Shown: positions 28,941-38,891, counted from the stretch's first letter. The stretch is 64,000 nucleotides of DNA from Kushneria phosphatilytica (GCF_008247605.1 NZ_CP043420.1:1054001-1118000); one strand, 5' to 3'. Notes: generated by a model from the sequence alone, not told the origin. Made by a program: numbers and translations.

Positions 28941-30761
28941 ATGGACATGGTAGCCCTGCGACCCTATCAGCAGGAGGCCGTGACCCGGGTCGTGCGTCAC
29001 TTTCGTGACAGCAGTGAGCCGGCAGTGGTGGTGTTACCCACCGGTAGCGGCAAGAGTCTGGTCATTGCCGAGCTGGCACGCCTGGCACGGGGCAGGGTAC
29101 TGGTACTGGCCCATGTGCGCGAGCTGGTTGAGCAGAATCATGCCAAATACGAGGCCTATGGTCTCAGGGCCGATATCTTCAGTGCCGGCCTGGGGCGGCG
29201 CGAGAGCGAACGCCAGGTTGTATTCGGTTCGGTGCAATCGGTGGTCAATCACCCCGGAGCCTTCGCCGATGGCGCGTTTACCCTGCTGGTGATCGATGAG
29301 TGTCATCGTGTGCCGCCGGATGTCGCCGACAGCGAACGCAAGCCGGCAAAACCTTCGAGTTATCGCCGTGTCATTGATCATTTGCGTGCGGCCAATCCGA
29401 ATCTCAAGGTATTGGGGCTGACCGCTACGCCTTATCGACTGGGTCAGGGGTTTATCTATTACCGTCACTATCATGGCATGGTATGTGGCCCCGAAAGCAG
29501 CTTCTTTCGTGCCTGCGTTTTCGAACAGCCGCTGCGTGTGATGGTGCGACAGGGCTATCTTGCCGAGCCGAAGCGTATCGATGCCACCCTGGCAATGTAT
29601 GATTTTTCCCGCCTTGAGCCGAAGCGGGGCGGACGCTTTGCCGAGGAGGAACTCAACCGGGTCGTACAGGGTAATCGCGCCACGCCACGGATTGTCGATG
29701 ATGTGCTGATGCACGCTCGTGCCCGTCAGGGGGTGATGATTTTTGCCGCTACCGTGGCGCATGCCGAGGAGATCGTCGGCTACCTGCCCGGAGATACCAC
29801 GGCGTTGATTACCGGTACCACGTCCGGGGATGAGCGTGAACGCCTGATCAGTGCCTTCAAGACCGGGGCTTTGAAGTATCTGGTCAATGTCTCGGTGCTC
29901 ACCACCGGTTTCGATGCCCCCCATGTCGATCTGATCGCCATTCTGAGGCCGACCGAATCGGTGGGTCTTTATCAGCAGATTGCCGGCCGCGGCCTGCGTC
30001 TTGCAGCGAACAAGCACGACTGCCTGATCCTTGACTATGCCGGTAATCCCTGGGATCTCTATGCCCCCGAGATCAGTACACCCAAACCGCCTGGTGATAG
30101 CGAACCGGTACAGGTCGAGTGTCCGCAGTGCGGTTTTGCCAACATCTTCTGGGGCAAGCGAGATGGCGAACTGGTGATCGAGCATTACGGACGTCGCTGC
30201 CAGGGGTTGGTTGATGCGCATGGCGCGCATGTCTCCGGTGAGGTAGCAGCGTCCGGTGAAAGCGTGCACCAATGCGATTTCCGCTTTCGCTACAAGGTAT
30301 GTGATCAGTGTGGTGCGGAAAACGATATTGCCGCACGCCGCTGTCATGGTTGCCAGGCGTTGATGGTGGATGCGGACGATAAACTGCGTGATGCCCTGCG
30401 GTTGCGCGATGCCAGGGTACTGCGGGTCAGTGGCATGACCCTGGAGGAAACCGTTAATGGTCGAGGACTGCGTCGGCTGAAGATTACCCACCATGATGAG
30501 GAGGGCGCGACGCTGGAGGAGTGGTTTGCGATGGAAACACCAGCGCAGCGCCGCGTATTTCATGCTGCCTTTCTGCGCTACCACATGCGCGCACCAGGGC
30601 TCGACTGGCGACCCTCATCAATCGATGAAGTGCTTGAGCAGCAATATCGACTGCGTGCTGCAGACTTCGTGATCGGCCGCCGGGTGGGGCGCTACTGGCA
30701 GGTTCGTGACAAGCTGTTTGATTATGAAGGACGGTATCGTACTGCTGATAGTGCCGGCTGA
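28941..30761 (+). CDS. radD: DEAD/DEAH-box helicase-like protein RadD
   Basis: SF2 ATPase homologous to E. coli RadD (YejH), which interacts with SSB and helps recovery from DNA damage. The protein is 606 residues. Motif Q/I is LRPYQQEAV...[35 protein letters not shown], motif II is VIDECHR (DECH), motif III is [11 protein letters not shown] and motif VI is [12 protein letters not shown]. The C-terminal zinc-binding region has Cys pairs in [49 protein letters not shown]. These match RadD closely. AGGTGAT is directly upstream of ATG 28941; MVALRPYQ two codons later would also fit. Confidence 0.95.
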   Translation: MDMVALRPYQQEAVTRVVRHFRDSSEPAVVVLPTGSGKSLVIAELARLARGRVLVLAHVRELVEQNHAKYEAYGLRADIFSAGLGRRESERQVVFGSVQSVVNHPGAFADGAFTLLVIDECHRVPPDVADSERKPAKPSSYRRVIDHLRAANPNLKVLGLTATPYRLGQGFIYYRHYHGMVCGPESSFFRACVFEQPLRVMVRQGYLAEPKRIDATLAMYDFSRLEPKRGGRFAEEELNRVVQGNRATPRIVDDVLMHARARQGVMIFAATVAHAEEIVGYLPGDTTALITGTTSGDERERLISAFKTGALKYLVNVSVLTTGFDAPHVDLIAILRPTESVGLYQQIAGRGLRLAANKHDCLILDYAGNPWDLYAPEISTPKPPGDSEPVQVECPQCGFANIFWGKRDGELVIEHYGRRCQGLVDAHGAHVSGEVAASGESVHQCDFRFRYKVCDQCGAENDIAARRCHGCQALMVDADDKLRDALRLRDARVLRVSGMTLEETVNGRGLRRLKITHHDEEGATLEEWFAMETPAQRRVFHAAFLRYHMRAPGLDWRPSSIDEVLEQQYRLRAADFVIGRRVGRYWQVRDKLFDYEGRYRTADSAG

Positions 30762-30775
30762 AAGCGAGTTATGCG

Positions 30776-30804
30776 TTAAATAGCGAATGACGATTTGCTA
30801 CAAT
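30776..30804 (+). promoter_or_regulatory. Possible pqqA promoter
   Basis: TTAAAT (30776-30781), 17 bases, TACAAT (30799-30804) is a moderate sigma-70-like match in the 118-base gap after radD. A small hairpin ATTGCC/GGCAAT (30811-30827) follows in the predicted leader before the pqqA ribosome site CCAGGAG. Confidence 0.4.
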
Positions 30805-30879
30805 GGAGGTATTGCCAAATCGGCAATGCACTCCGCCGCATCCGCGGCCCATGAATCGTTCGTAACCAGGAGTTTGGCC

Positions 30880-30957
30880 ATGAGCTGGACAACCCCCGAA
30901 GTCAAGGAAGTCTGTGTGGGTATGGAAGTCAACGACTATCTGCCTGCCGAATTTTGA
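30880..30957 (+). CDS. pqqA: Pyrroloquinoline quinone precursor peptide PqqA
   Basis: This 25-residue gene encodes the ribosomal precursor of PQQ. The peptide MSWTTPEVKEVCVGMEVNDY ends with LPAEF. It has the required Glu-x3-Tyr motif (Glu16 to Tyr20) whose side chains are cross-linked by PqqE to form the cofactor. AGGAG lies nine bases before the ATG. The TGA overlaps the TTG start of pqqB. It is the first gene of pqqABCDE and is often the most strongly expressed. Confidence 0.95.
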   Translation: MSWTTPEVKEVCVGMEVNDYLPAEF

Positions 30958-31877
30958 GCACTGACAGCACTCCGCGCCTGCGGATTCGTGTGCTGGGGGC
31001 AGCCGCCGGTGGCGGCCTGCCTCAATGGAATTGCCGCTGCGAGGTCTGCCGCCTTGCACGTACCGAGCCGAATCGGGTCAAACCGCGTACCCAATCCTCC
31101 ATTGCGGTCTCCGTGGATGGCCAGCGCTGGGCTCTGATCAATTGCGCGCCCGAAATCCTGACGCAGCTTCATCGCGAACCGGCACTGCATCCGTGTGAAG
31201 GGGAGCGTCATACACCGATCGAAGCAGTGCTGCTGACCAATGGTGATGTCGATCATGTCGCCGGCCTGCTCAGTCTGCGTGAGCGTTCGCCCTGGCGACT
31301 GTACGCCACGCCGGAGATTCATGGCGTATTGCGTAACAACCCGATTTTCAACGTGCTGGCGCCTGATTGCGTTGAGCGACTCGATGTGGCGCTTGATAGC
31401 CATATCGAGCTGCTCCCCGGGCTGTTGGTTCGTATTTTTGCCGTGCCCGGCAAGACGGCGCTCTATCTCGAGGGTGATGAGGTCGAGATCGGTGCCGAGG
31501 GCGAAGCGACCATCGGCGTGGAGTTTGCTCTCCATGGCCAGCGGATTTACTACATTCCGGGCTGTGCAACGCTGACGCCCGGGCTGGCCGCGCGGCTTGA
31601 AGGCGCCGATGCGCTGCTGTTCGACGGCACCCTGTGGCGCGATGACGAAATGATTATTGCCGGGGTTGGACAGAAGACCGGTCAACGTATGGGGCACATG
31701 TCGATGTCCGGTACCGATGGCAGTATCGCGGCGCTGGCCGGGCTGAATCTCGGACGGCGCATATTCGTGCATATCAACAATACCAATCCGGTGTTGATCG
31801 AGGACTCGCCCGAGCGGCGCGAGGCTGAGCAGGCCGGTTGGGAAATTGCCTTTGACGGCATGGAGATTGAACCTTGA
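30954..31877 (+). CDS. pqqB: PQQ biosynthesis protein PqqB
   Basis: Metallo-beta-lactamase-fold protein needed for PQQ production, now thought to hydroxylate the tyrosine-derived part of the intermediate. The protein is 307 residues and starts with TTG in a TTGA overlap with pqqA. It shows RIRVLGAAAGGGLPQWNCRCEVCRLAR with the zinc-type CxCxxC, the TNGDVDHVAGLL loop (with HxHxDH reduced to NGDVDH, normal for PqqB) and RMGHMSMSGTDGSIAAL. No clear ribosome site precedes the TTG, so it is likely translationally coupled to pqqA. Confidence 0.95.
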   Translation: MSTDSTPRLRIRVLGAAAGGGLPQWNCRCEVCRLARTEPNRVKPRTQSSIAVSVDGQRWALINCAPEILTQLHREPALHPCEGERHTPIEAVLLTNGDVDHVAGLLSLRERSPWRLYATPEIHGVLRNNPIFNVLAPDCVERLDVALDSHIELLPGLLVRIFAVPGKTALYLEGDEVEIGAEGEATIGVEFALHGQRIYYIPGCATLTPGLAARLEGADALLFDGTLWRDDEMIIAGVGQKTGQRMGHMSMSGTDGSIAALAGLNLGRRIFVHINNTNPVLIEDSPERREAEQAGWEIAFDGMEIEP

Positions 31878-32647
31878 ATCAGCCGTCCGTAACCGAGCAG
31901 GCGACGCTGACCGCCGATGGGCTTGAGGCGAGACTGCGCGAGATTGGCGAGCAGCGCTATCATCATCGCCACCCGTTCCAGCTGATGCTGCAAAACGGTG
32001 AACTCGATCGACGTCAGGTGCGCGCCTGGGCACTCAATCGCTACTACTATCAGGCGATGATTCCGATCAAGGATGCGTCTTTGATGGCTCGCCTCGAAGA
32101 TCCCGAATGGCGCCGCGAGTGGCGTACCCGGCTGGTCGACCACGACGGTGAGGCGCCGGGAGAGGGCGGCATCGAGCGTTGGCTGAAACTGACCGATGGG
32201 CTTGGCTTCGAGCGCGAGCTGGTACAGTCGACCCGTGCCATTCTGCCGGGCACTCGTTTTGCAGTGGAGGCCTATGTCCATTTTGTGCGGGATCGCTCGC
32301 TGCTTGAAGCGATCGCCTCATCGCTGACCGAGCTGTTCTCGCCGAAGGTGATTGGTACCCGCGTTTCCGGCATGCTGGAGCACTACGATTTCATCTCCGA
32401 AGAGACGCTGGCCTATTTTCGGCCGCGTCTTACCCAGGCGCCCCGTGATGCCGAGCGGGCACTGAGCTACGTGCGCGAGCACGCGCGCCGTGCTGATCAG
32501 CAACAGGCCGTGATGGCCGCGCTTGAATTCAAATGCGATGTGCTCTGGACCATGCTTGATGCACTGCATCATGCCTATATCGATGGTCATGTGCCGCCGG
32601 GCGCCTGGGATGGTGAGAGTGGCCTGGTGGCCGGAGCGACACCATGA
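31874..32647 (+). CDS. pqqC: Pyrroloquinoline-quinone synthase PqqC
   Basis: Cofactorless oxidase catalysing the last ring closure and eight-electron oxidation of PQQ synthesis. 257 residues; family blocks are GEQRYHHRHPFQLMLQNGELDRRQVRAWALNRYYYQ, IPIKDASLMARLEDPEWRREW and AVEAYVHFVRDRSLLEAIASSLTELFSP, with the active-site His and Tyr residues in the expected places. The start is TTG at 31874, again in a TTGA overlap with the pqqB stop and with GGAG seven bases upstream. The end overlaps pqqD by ATGA. Confidence 0.96.
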   Translation: MNQPSVTEQATLTADGLEARLREIGEQRYHHRHPFQLMLQNGELDRRQVRAWALNRYYYQAMIPIKDASLMARLEDPEWRREWRTRLVDHDGEAPGEGGIERWLKLTDGLGFERELVQSTRAILPGTRFAVEAYVHFVRDRSLLEAIASSLTELFSPKVIGTRVSGMLEHYDFISEETLAYFRPRLTQAPRDAERALSYVREHARRADQQQAVMAALEFKCDVLWTMLDALHHAYIDGHVPPGAWDGESGLVAGATP

Positions 32648-32928
32648 GCGCGTCGCTCGACGAAGACTCGATTGTTCGATTGCCTCGAGGCGTTCGCCTG
32701 CGGCATGACCAGGCGCGTGGCGGCTGGGTGCTGCTGGCGCCAGAGCGAGTGTTTCAGCTCGATGCCATTGCGCATGCTGTGGTCGAGCGGGTCGATGGTG
32801 AGCGCAGTGTGGCCGCTATCATTGATGATCTGGCGACCAGTTTCGAGGCCGAACGTGAGCGAATTCATGATGATGTTCTCGCCCTGTTCCGATCCCTGAT
32901 CGACAAGGGCATTATGGAGGTGGCATGA
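32644..32928 (+). CDS. pqqD: PQQ peptide chaperone PqqD
   Basis: A 94-residue RiPP recognition element-type protein that binds PqqA and presents it to PqqE. Typical opening is [46 protein letters not shown], with the second half helical ([36 protein letters not shown]). It overlaps both pqqC and pqqE by ATGA, indicating tight coupling. Confidence 0.95.
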   Translation: MSASLDEDSIVRLPRGVRLRHDQARGGWVLLAPERVFQLDAIAHAVVERVDGERSVAAIIDDLATSFEAERERIHDDVLALFRSLIDKGIMEVA

Positions 32929-34091
32929 CCAACGCCACGACAGCCGCGGCGGAGCCCGCGGCACCGAGCATTGCGCCCCCGATGGGCATGCTGGCCGAGC
33001 TGACTCATCGCTGCCCGCTGCAATGTCCCTATTGTTCCAATCCGGTCGAGCTCGAGCGCAAGTCCAACGAGCTCGATACCGCGGCCTGGCAACGGGTCCT
33101 GCGTGAGGCGGCCGAACTTGGTGTGTTGCAGGTGCATCTCTCCGGTGGCGAGCCGGCAGCGCGGCGCGATCTGGTCGAGCTGGTCAGGACCTGCGCCGAG
33201 GTAGGGCTCTACTCCAATCTGATTACTGCCGGCGTCAATATCTCTCCGGATAAGCTGCGGGAGCTCTACGATGCCGGACTCGATCATGTTCAGCTCTCCT
33301 TCCAGGGCGCGACTGCCGAGGTGACCGAGGAGGTCTCCAATCTGCCTGGCGCCCATGCCAAAAAGCGTGCCTTCGCCGGCGAGGTGCGTGCGCTGGGGCT
33401 ACCGCTGACCGTCAATGCGGTCATTCATCGTGCCAATATCCATCAGATCGATGACTTCGTTGACCTGGCGCTGGAACTGGACGCCCGTCGCCTCGAAATT
33501 GCTCACGCGCAGTATTATGGCTGGGCGCTGGCCAATCGTGCGGCACTGATGCCGAGGCGTGGCCAGGTGATGGAGGCGATCGATCGTGTCGAAGCAGCCC
33601 GTCAGCGCTTGCAGGGTCGGCTGACCATCGACGCTGTGGTACCGGATTATTATGCGCGCCTGCCCAAACCGTGCATGAATGGCTGGGGGCGCCAGTCGCT
33701 CAATATCACGCCCTCTGGCAAGGGGTTGCCCTGTCATGCGGCTGAAACCATTCCCGGGCTGGAGTTCTGGAATGTGCGCGACCATTCGCTGGCCGAAATC
33801 TGGCAGCAGTCACCAGCCTTTAACGCTTTTCGTGGTACCGATTTCCTGCCGGATGCCTGTCAGAGCTGTGACCGTCGTGAGATCGACTGGGGTGGCTGCC
33901 GCTGTCAGGCGTTGATGATGACCGGCGATGCGACCCAGATGGATCCGGTGTGCGAGATGTCACCCTATCATGATGACATTCAACAGCTCGCCATTGTGGA
34001 TGCCGAGCGTGACGAGCCGTTTCGCTATCGTCGCTTTGAGCGCCGTCGGCCGGTGCAGGAGAGCGATACCCCGACCGAAGTCTCTTCCTGA
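32925..34091 (+). CDS. pqqE: PqqA peptide cyclase (radical SAM) PqqE
   Basis: Radical SAM/SPASM enzyme that forms the carbon-carbon bond between Glu and Tyr of PqqA. The protein is 388 residues. The SAM iron-sulfur cluster is bound by Cys30, Cys34 and Cys37 in [31 protein letters not shown] is the GGEP motif. The C-terminal SPASM part has Cys at [37 protein letters not shown] and DPVCEMSP for auxiliary clusters. A Thr/Ala-rich 18-residue N-terminal extension precedes the conserved region. It is last in the operon; no terminator is visible before scpA, 111 bases on. Confidence 0.97.
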   Translation: MTNATTAAAEPAAPSIAPPMGMLAELTHRCPLQCPYCSNPVELERKSNELDTAAWQRVLREAAELGVLQVHLSGGEPAARRDLVELVRTCAEVGLYSNLITAGVNISPDKLRELYDAGLDHVQLSFQGATAEVTEEVSNLPGAHAKKRAFAGEVRALGLPLTVNAVIHRANIHQIDDFVDLALELDARRLEIAHAQYYGWALANRAALMPRRGQVMEAIDRVEAARQRLQGRLTIDAVVPDYYARLPKPCMNGWGRQSLNITPSGKGLPCHAAETIPGLEFWNVRDHSLAEIWQQSPAFNAFRGTDFLPDACQSCDRREIDWGGCRCQALMMTGDATQMDPVCEMSPYHDDIQQLAIVDAERDEPFRYRRFERRRPVQESDTPTEVSS

Positions 34092-34202
34092 GCGGGCTGC
34101 AGCGGCAGGGGTGTCGGCGGCGGTCAAGCCTGATAGACTGGCTCCTGGCGTCCCTGTACCGGGGATATTCCATCCCGCCTGAACCGACCTGCTTGCGTTG
34201 CC

Positions 34203-35114
34203 ATGAGTGAGACTCTCGATGCGTCATCCCACGAGGATCGATTGGCTGCGCCTTCGCGGGAGGTCGCTGCGCTGGTGCGTGGCGAGCCTCTACATGAGCT
34301 TCCGGAAGATCTTTACATTCCGCCTGAAGCGCTGCGTGTCTTCCTGGAAACCTTCGAAGGTCCGCTGGATCTGCTGCTTTATCTGATTCGGCGTCAGAAT
34401 CTGGACATACTTGCCATCAATGTGGCGGCGGTGACGCATCAGTACATCGAGTATGTCGAGTTGATGGAGGTCAGCGGGATCGACCTGGCGGCTGAATATC
34501 TGCTGATGGCGGCTATGCTGGCAGAGATCAAGTCGCGATCGCTGCTGCCTCGGCCGCCGGCCAGCGAGGAAGACGAAGACGAAGACCCCACGGCGGCTCT
34601 GGTGCGGCGGTTACAGGAGTACGAACAGCTGAAGCAGGCAGCCGAGGGACTTGATGAGCTGCCACGGGAAGGGCGTGACTGGTTTCCTGCCGCAGCGGCG
34701 CCACCGACACTTGAAGTGCGGATTCGCCATCCCGATGTCGAGCTGTCCGAGCTGCTGGGCGCGTTATCGAAGCTGATGCAGCGAGCCGATTTCAATCAGG
34801 CGCATACCATCACGCGTGAAGCACTCTCGACTCGTGAGCGGATGATGGCAATTCTTGACCGGGTAAGCCCCGATCATTTTACGCCTTTCGAGGCGCTGTT
34901 TACTCCGGAAGAAGGGCGTGCCGGGGTAGTGGTCACCTTCATGGCACTGCTGGAGCTGACGCGTGAGCGCTTGATCGAGCTGATTCAGAATGCGCCACTG
35001 TCGCCGATTCATGTGCGGGGGCGAGCAACGCATGAGTTTGAAGAGGATGAAGGGGAAGGCGCTTATGAAGGGGCGCTATCGGTGGCGGGCGCCGGGGAAC
35101 GGGATGACGAATAA
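34203..35114 (+). CDS. scpA: Segregation and condensation protein A
   Basis: Kleisin-type subunit that with ScpB acts with SMC (or MksB) in chromosome organisation. The 303-residue protein has a 45-residue leader, then the typical LETFEGPLDLLLYLIRRQNLDILAI block (residues 43-68), YLLMAAMLAEIKSRSLLPRP and the C-terminal winged-helix VVVTFMALLELTRERLIEL. A highly acidic C-terminus (HEFEEDEGEGAYEG) follows. No good ribosome site is visible before ATG 34203. It lies 24 bases upstream of scpB. Confidence 0.94.
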   Translation: MSETLDASSHEDRLAAPSREVAALVRGEPLHELPEDLYIPPEALRVFLETFEGPLDLLLYLIRRQNLDILAINVAAVTHQYIEYVELMEVSGIDLAAEYLLMAAMLAEIKSRSLLPRPPASEEDEDEDPTAALVRRLQEYEQLKQAAEGLDELPREGRDWFPAAAAPPTLEVRIRHPDVELSELLGALSKLMQRADFNQAHTITREALSTRERMMAILDRVSPDHFTPFEALFTPEEGRAGVVVTFMALLELTRERLIELIQNAPLSPIHVRGRATHEFEEDEGEGAYEGALSVAGAGERDDE

Positions 35115-35138
35115 GGCCATGAGTGGTGGGAGAGGGCG

Positions 35139-35951
35139 ATGAGCCCCGAGCTGGATCGCATTCTGGAAGGCGCTCTGCTGGCGGCTGGTGAACCACTGAG
35201 TCTGGAGCGCCTGGAAGGTCTGTTCGACGAGGGTGCTCGACCCGAGCGGCGCCTGCTGCGCGAGGCTCTCGATACTTTGCATAAGAGGCTCGAGGGGTCG
35301 GCGCTGCGACTGGAGGAGACAGCCTCCGGCTATCGCCTGCGGGTGGATGATGCGCTTTCTCCATGGGTCTCGAGACTCTGGGAGGAGCGTCCTCAGCGAT
35401 ACTCCCGGGCGCTGCTGGAAACGCTGGCTCTGATCGCCTATCGTCAGCCCGTTACTCGAGGAGATATCGAGGATGTCAGGGGCGTATCGGTGAGCTCATC
35501 GATCATGCGCACCCTGAGTGAGCGCGGCTGGATTCGGGTGATCGGACATCGTGAAATGCCCGGTCGTCCGGCGGTTTACGCGACGACCCGCGCCTTTCTC
35601 GATGCGTTCGGGCTGAAAACACTGGATGAGCTGCCGCCCATGCAGGCCCTGAGAGAGGGCGAGACCGCTGATTGGCTGGAGCAACTGGTCGCTACCGAGC
35701 CTGAAGCCGAGCAAGAGGGCTCATCTGCCAGTGAGTCAGAACAGGGAGCGGCCTCAAGTACTGCACAAGAGAAATCGCACGCCGCGACGGCGTCCGAACG
35801 GACCGGACTGAGTCTGGCCGACATCGGTGATCGTTTCGCGCAGCGCGTGCAGACCGGTGATGACACTACCGGTGATGCTTCGGAAACCCCGGTCGAACGT
35901 GATGACACGCTTGATGAGCGGGACACGAATACTTCTGAACAACGGGACTGA
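35139..35951 (+). CDS. scpB: Segregation and condensation protein B
   Basis: Partner of ScpA with two winged-helix domains. The 270-residue product begins [25 protein letters not shown] and contains [50 protein letters not shown], an archetypal ScpB block. The last 85 residues are a low-complexity acidic Ser/Glu/Thr tail. A GGGAGAGGGCG ribosome site is next to the ATG. The stop is 10 bases before the rluB ATG. Confidence 0.94.
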   Translation: MSPELDRILEGALLAAGEPLSLERLEGLFDEGARPERRLLREALDTLHKRLEGSALRLEETASGYRLRVDDALSPWVSRLWEERPQRYSRALLETLALIAYRQPVTRGDIEDVRGVSVSSSIMRTLSERGWIRVIGHREMPGRPAVYATTRAFLDAFGLKTLDELPPMQALREGETADWLEQLVATEPEAEQEGSSASESEQGAASSTAQEKSHAATASERTGLSLADIGDRFAQRVQTGDDTTGDASETPVERDDTLDERDTNTSEQRD

Positions 35952-35961
35952 CGTGCAAACG

Positions 35962-36897
35962 ATGGATACGGAAAAACTGCAAAAGGTGCTGGCACGTGCT
36001 GGCAAGGGCTCGCGGCGTGAGATGGAGAGCGCCATCAGCGCCGGACGTGTCACTGTCAACGGGGCTACTGCAGCGCTGGGTGATCGCGTCAGCATCAATG
36101 ATCATGTCAGCCTGGATGGCCGTTCGGTCGTACTGACGGCCAGCGCAGAGTCATCGCGTCGGGTGATCATGTACAACAAGCCCGAGGGGGAACTGTGTAC
36201 CCGCAAGGACCCCGAAGGGCGACGGACGGTGTTTGAACGACTGCCACGCCTGAAGGGGGAGCGCTGGATTGCGATCGGTCGTCTCGATATCAATACCAGT
36301 GGTCTGCTGCTGTTTACCACCGACGGTGAGCTGGCGAATCGTCTGATGCACCCCTCGATGCAGATCGAGCGTGAATATGCTGTCCGGATCATGGGTGAGG
36401 TGACCATGGAGCATGTCCAGGCGATGGTCGAAGGCGTCATGCTCGAGGATGGCCCCGCCCGCTTTACTGATGTTCAGGAGTTTGGCGGGGAGGGCATCAA
36501 TACCTGGTTTCACGTTGTGATCATGGAAGGTCGCAATCGTGAAGTGCGTCGTCTCTGGGAATCCCAGGGGCTGACGGTCAGTCGGCTCAAGCGGGTGCGC
36601 TACGGCAATATCTTTCTGGACAAGCGGGCTCGCGCCGGCGAGTGGACCGAGTTGAATCAGGAAGAGATTGACGAACTCTCTGGCATGGCGGGTCTGGAAC
36701 CCCGCAGGGTGCCCGAAATGACGCCTGATGAGCGTAATCGCTGGAGCCGTGACAAGCGCAAGCGTCGTCCCGTACGAGGGCTCAAGAATACCGGTCGTCA
36801 TGCTGATTCCGAAGGACGCCGCTCGGGTGAGCGCGAGTCGGGAGAGGCACGACGAAGCGGTCGGGGCAGTCGTGGCAAGGGGCGTCACTCGCACTGA
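35962..36897 (+). CDS. rluB: 23S rRNA pseudouridine(2605) synthase RluB
   Basis: Isomerises U2605 of 23S rRNA. The 311-residue protein has an N-terminal S4 RNA-binding domain ([30 protein letters not shown]) and the RsuA-type catalytic domain with Asp109 in [26 protein letters not shown]. The C-terminus is a long basic tail (after about residue 250) rich in Arg, Gly and Ser, as in other RluB proteins. ATG 35962 matches the E. coli N-terminus; the in-frame GTG at 35953 is possible. The start overlaps the end of the scpB region, so scpA-scpB-rluB is probably one transcript. Confidence 0.94.
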   Translation: MDTEKLQKVLARAGKGSRREMESAISAGRVTVNGATAALGDRVSINDHVSLDGRSVVLTASAESSRRVIMYNKPEGELCTRKDPEGRRTVFERLPRLKGERWIAIGRLDINTSGLLLFTTDGELANRLMHPSMQIEREYAVRIMGEVTMEHVQAMVEGVMLEDGPARFTDVQEFGGEGINTWFHVVIMEGRNREVRRLWESQGLTVSRLKRVRYGNIFLDKRARAGEWTELNQEEIDELSGMAGLEPRRVPEMTPDERNRWSRDKRKRRPVRGLKNTGRHADSEGRRSGERESGEARRSGRGSRGKGRHSH

Positions 36898-36921
36898 GCG
36901 CGCTCATTGCTGCTTTGAGCC

Positions 36922-36950
36922 TTGCATCTGCGCGTTTTTGAAAGTAATAT
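36922..36950 (+). promoter_or_regulatory. Probable promoter of the tRNA-Lys cluster
   Basis: TTGCAT (36922-36927), 17 bases, TAATAT (36945-36950) with a GC-rich stretch GCGCCGC after the -10, a discriminator often seen at stringently controlled stable-RNA promoters. The first tRNA starts 17 bases past the -10. Confidence 0.5.
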
Positions 36951-36967
36951 TTGCGCCGCTGTTGCGC

Positions 36968-37043
36968 GGGTCGTTAGCTCAGTTGGTAGAGCAGTTGGCT
37001 TTTAACCAATTGGTCGCAGGTTCGAATCCTGCACGACCCACCA
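36968..37043 (+). tRNA. tRNA-Lys (TTT anticodon), copy 1
   Basis: A 76-base cloverleaf with acceptor GGGTCGT/ACGACCC, D arm GCTC/GAGC, anticodon arm GTTGG-CTTTTAA-CCAAT with TTT at 37001-37003, T arm GCAGG-TTCGAAT-CCTGC and an encoded CCA end. It is identical to the next two copies. Confidence 0.97.
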
Positions 37044-37091
37044 TCGCAACGGCAGATAGCCTGAAAGGGCTGTTGTGATGAGTATGGCAGC

Positions 37092-37167
37092 GGGTCGTTA
37101 GCTCAGTTGGTAGAGCAGTTGGCTTTTAACCAATTGGTCGCAGGTTCGAATCCTGCACGACCCACCA
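37092..37167 (+). tRNA. tRNA-Lys (TTT anticodon), copy 2
   Basis: Same 76-base sequence and fold as copy 1, including the encoded CCA. It follows a 48-base spacer unrelated to the other spacer. Probably processed from a common precursor. Confidence 0.97.
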
Positions 37168-37224
37168 GTATCCTGCTGCCATGGCAGGTCGGTTTCGTGT
37201 AGTGACCGGGTTATATCTGCCTCA

Positions 37225-37300
37225 GGGTCGTTAGCTCAGTTGGTAGAGCAGTTGGCTTTTAACCAATTGGTCGCAGGTTCGAATCCTGCACGACCCACCA
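37225..37300 (+). tRNA. tRNA-Lys (TTT anticodon), copy 3
   Basis: Third identical 76-base copy, after a 57-base spacer. A strong terminator begins 8 bases after its CCA, closing the tRNA transcription unit. Confidence 0.97.
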
Positions 37301-37308
37301 GACTGCCG

Positions 37309-37338
37309 CGCCTCGCCCCGAATGGGGCGGGGCGTTTT
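37309..37338 (+). terminator. Terminator of the tRNA-Lys operon
   Basis: CGCCTCGCCCC, loop GAAT, GGGGCGGGGCG (one G-U pair) then TTTT. It also lies 14 bases from the end of the convergent bepA gene. Confidence 0.9.
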
Positions 37339-37351
37339 GCTGTCCGGCTGT

Positions 37352-38815
37352 TCAGAATTTATCAATGGCTTGCTGATAGCCATGAAAGGCCTTGCGCCGT
37401 TCGCGAATTCGACTGGTGAGTGCATAGTCATCTGTCTGGCGAGACAGTTTCTCGGCAATATCGAGTTGATCCAGTCCACTATCAATGTGCCCGGTGAGCT
37501 GTAGCTGTTCGGCCAGTGCCAGATGCCCCCAGGCATCATGACCGCTGCGCCCGGCGGCTTCTGCCAGCAGATTCCAGACGTCGGGATCTTCATCATGGTC
37601 ACGGGCGATGTCGCGCAGCCGGGTAAAGGCCTGCTCCGGATCAAGCGCCAGCTGTGCTTCGGCGGCTATCATGCGGGCGGGGAAGTAGTCCGGTGCCAGT
37701 TCGAGAATCTGCTGTGCCCGACGCAGTGCTTCCTGGTGACGGTCGGCATCGAGAGCCGCATCGGCAGCGCTGGCTGGCACCATCAGCAGGTCAGGCTGCT
37801 GCGCGGCGATGCGATCGAATTCGGCGAGAGCGCGATCAGGGTGGTGGTGGACCGAGTCCACCAACGCCTGCAGATAGTCGAGTGCCAACGGATGGGCATT
37901 ATCTTCACGGAGCTGAGTGCGGACCTCTTCGGGATGCTCCATATTGCCCGCCAGCATGACCCGGGCGCGAATCATGTCGTACTCCGGGCCGGCGTCGTGG
38001 GACATGGCGTGATATTGCGCAGCCCGGGCTCGGATATCGCTCAAGCGTGACTGGGTAAGCGGGTGAGTCAACAGGAACTCGGGCGGTGAGTTGCCCTGCA
38101 GGCTGGCCAGCTGCTCCATGGCCGCGAACATGCGGGCCATGGCTTCAGGGTCCATATTGGCGCACGCCAGGGTCTGGAGGCCGACCCGGTCGGCTTCCTG
38201 CTCATACTGACGCGAATAGGCCAGCTGGTTCTGTATTGCGGCCGCCTGAGTGCCGGCAATGGTCGCCATGCCAAGATTGCTGCCGCTGCTGCCGCCTGCC
38301 CCTGCTGCGATGACCATACCGGCCAGCAGTGCCGCCATGGTAGGGAACTGGGCACGTTCGGAAGCGGCCATCTGGCGGGCGAAGTGGTGTTGCGAGAGAT
38401 GGCCGAGTTCGTGAGCCAGTACCGATGCAAAGGCATCGTGACCGGGCGCATAGCGAAACAGACCGGTATTGACGCCGACTACGCCACCGGGCACAGCGAA
38501 TGCGTTGAGCATGCGACTGGAGACCAGCGTCACGATAATGTGCGGATTGCTCAGGTGCGCGCAGGGCACCAGTTGATCGACCAGCGAACGTACCCAGGTG
38601 TGGGTGATCGGATCTCGCCATTGTGACGTTTGAGCACGGAACTGACGTAGCCATGTTCGTCCGAGCTGATATTCGTTCAGCCCCTGAAAGCTGGCTTGTG
38701 AACTGCCAAGATCAGGCAGGCCATAGCTGCTTTCGGCGGTGGTCGGCAGTGCCGTGACCAGCAGGGTACCTGCCAACAGGAGGCTACCCAAGCGCTTGCG
38801 GGATGACCCGGACAT
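37352..38815 (-). CDS. bepA: Periplasmic M48 metalloprotease/chaperone BepA-like
   Basis: Beta-barrel assembly-enhancing protease: M48 zinc peptidase plus C-terminal tetratricopeptide repeats, working on outer-membrane proteins such as LptD. From ATG 38815 it is 487 residues with a signal peptide (RKRLGSLLLAGTLLVTALPTTAES). The zinc motif HELGH has His135, Glu136 and His139, and the third ligand is in YEQEADRVG. TPR-like helices follow from about residue 270. The ATG at 38827 lacks a ribosome site, whereas 38815 has GGAG eight bases upstream. It is divergent from the TusA-family gene. Confidence 0.93.
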   Translation of the reverse strand: MSGSSRKRLGSLLLAGTLLVTALPTTAESSYGLPDLGSSQASFQGLNEYQLGRTWLRQFRAQTSQWRDPITHTWVRSLVDQLVPCAHLSNPHIIVTLVSSRMLNAFAVPGGVVGVNTGLFRYAPGHDAFASVLAHELGHLSQHHFARQMAASERAQFPTMAALLAGMVIAAGAGGSSGSNLGMATIAGTQAAAIQNQLAYSRQYEQEADRVGLQTLACANMDPEAMARMFAAMEQLASLQGNSPPEFLLTHPLTQSRLSDIRARAAQYHAMSHDAGPEYDMIRARVMLAGNMEHPEEVRTQLREDNAHPLALDYLQALVDSVHHHPDRALAEFDRIAAQQPDLLMVPASAADAALDADRHQEALRRAQQILELAPDYFPARMIAAEAQLALDPEQAFTRLRDIARDHDEDPDVWNLLAEAAGRSGHDAWGHLALAEQLQLTGHIDSGLDQLDIAEKLSRQTDDYALTSRIRERRKAFHGYQQAIDKF

Positions 38816-38891
38816 CAGTGACTCCATGAGAACGACGTCGGGAGGGGCGCTGCGGTTGCGCTCCGGCAGGCCCGGCGCGATCCGTCAGGCA

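Noticed and set aside
29034..30584. 516-codon open frame opposite radD
   Set aside because: Antisense to a well-supported helicase with all motifs; no independent start or family evidence.
36968..37300. CRISPR-like array of three equal repeats
   Set aside because: The repeats are 76-base tRNA-Lys genes with full cloverleaf and CCA; spacers differ in length and there are no cas genes.
36968..37300. Phage or island attachment site at the tRNA-Lys genes
   Set aside because: No integrase gene or partial tRNA 3' repeat is present nearby; flanks are conserved housekeeping genes.
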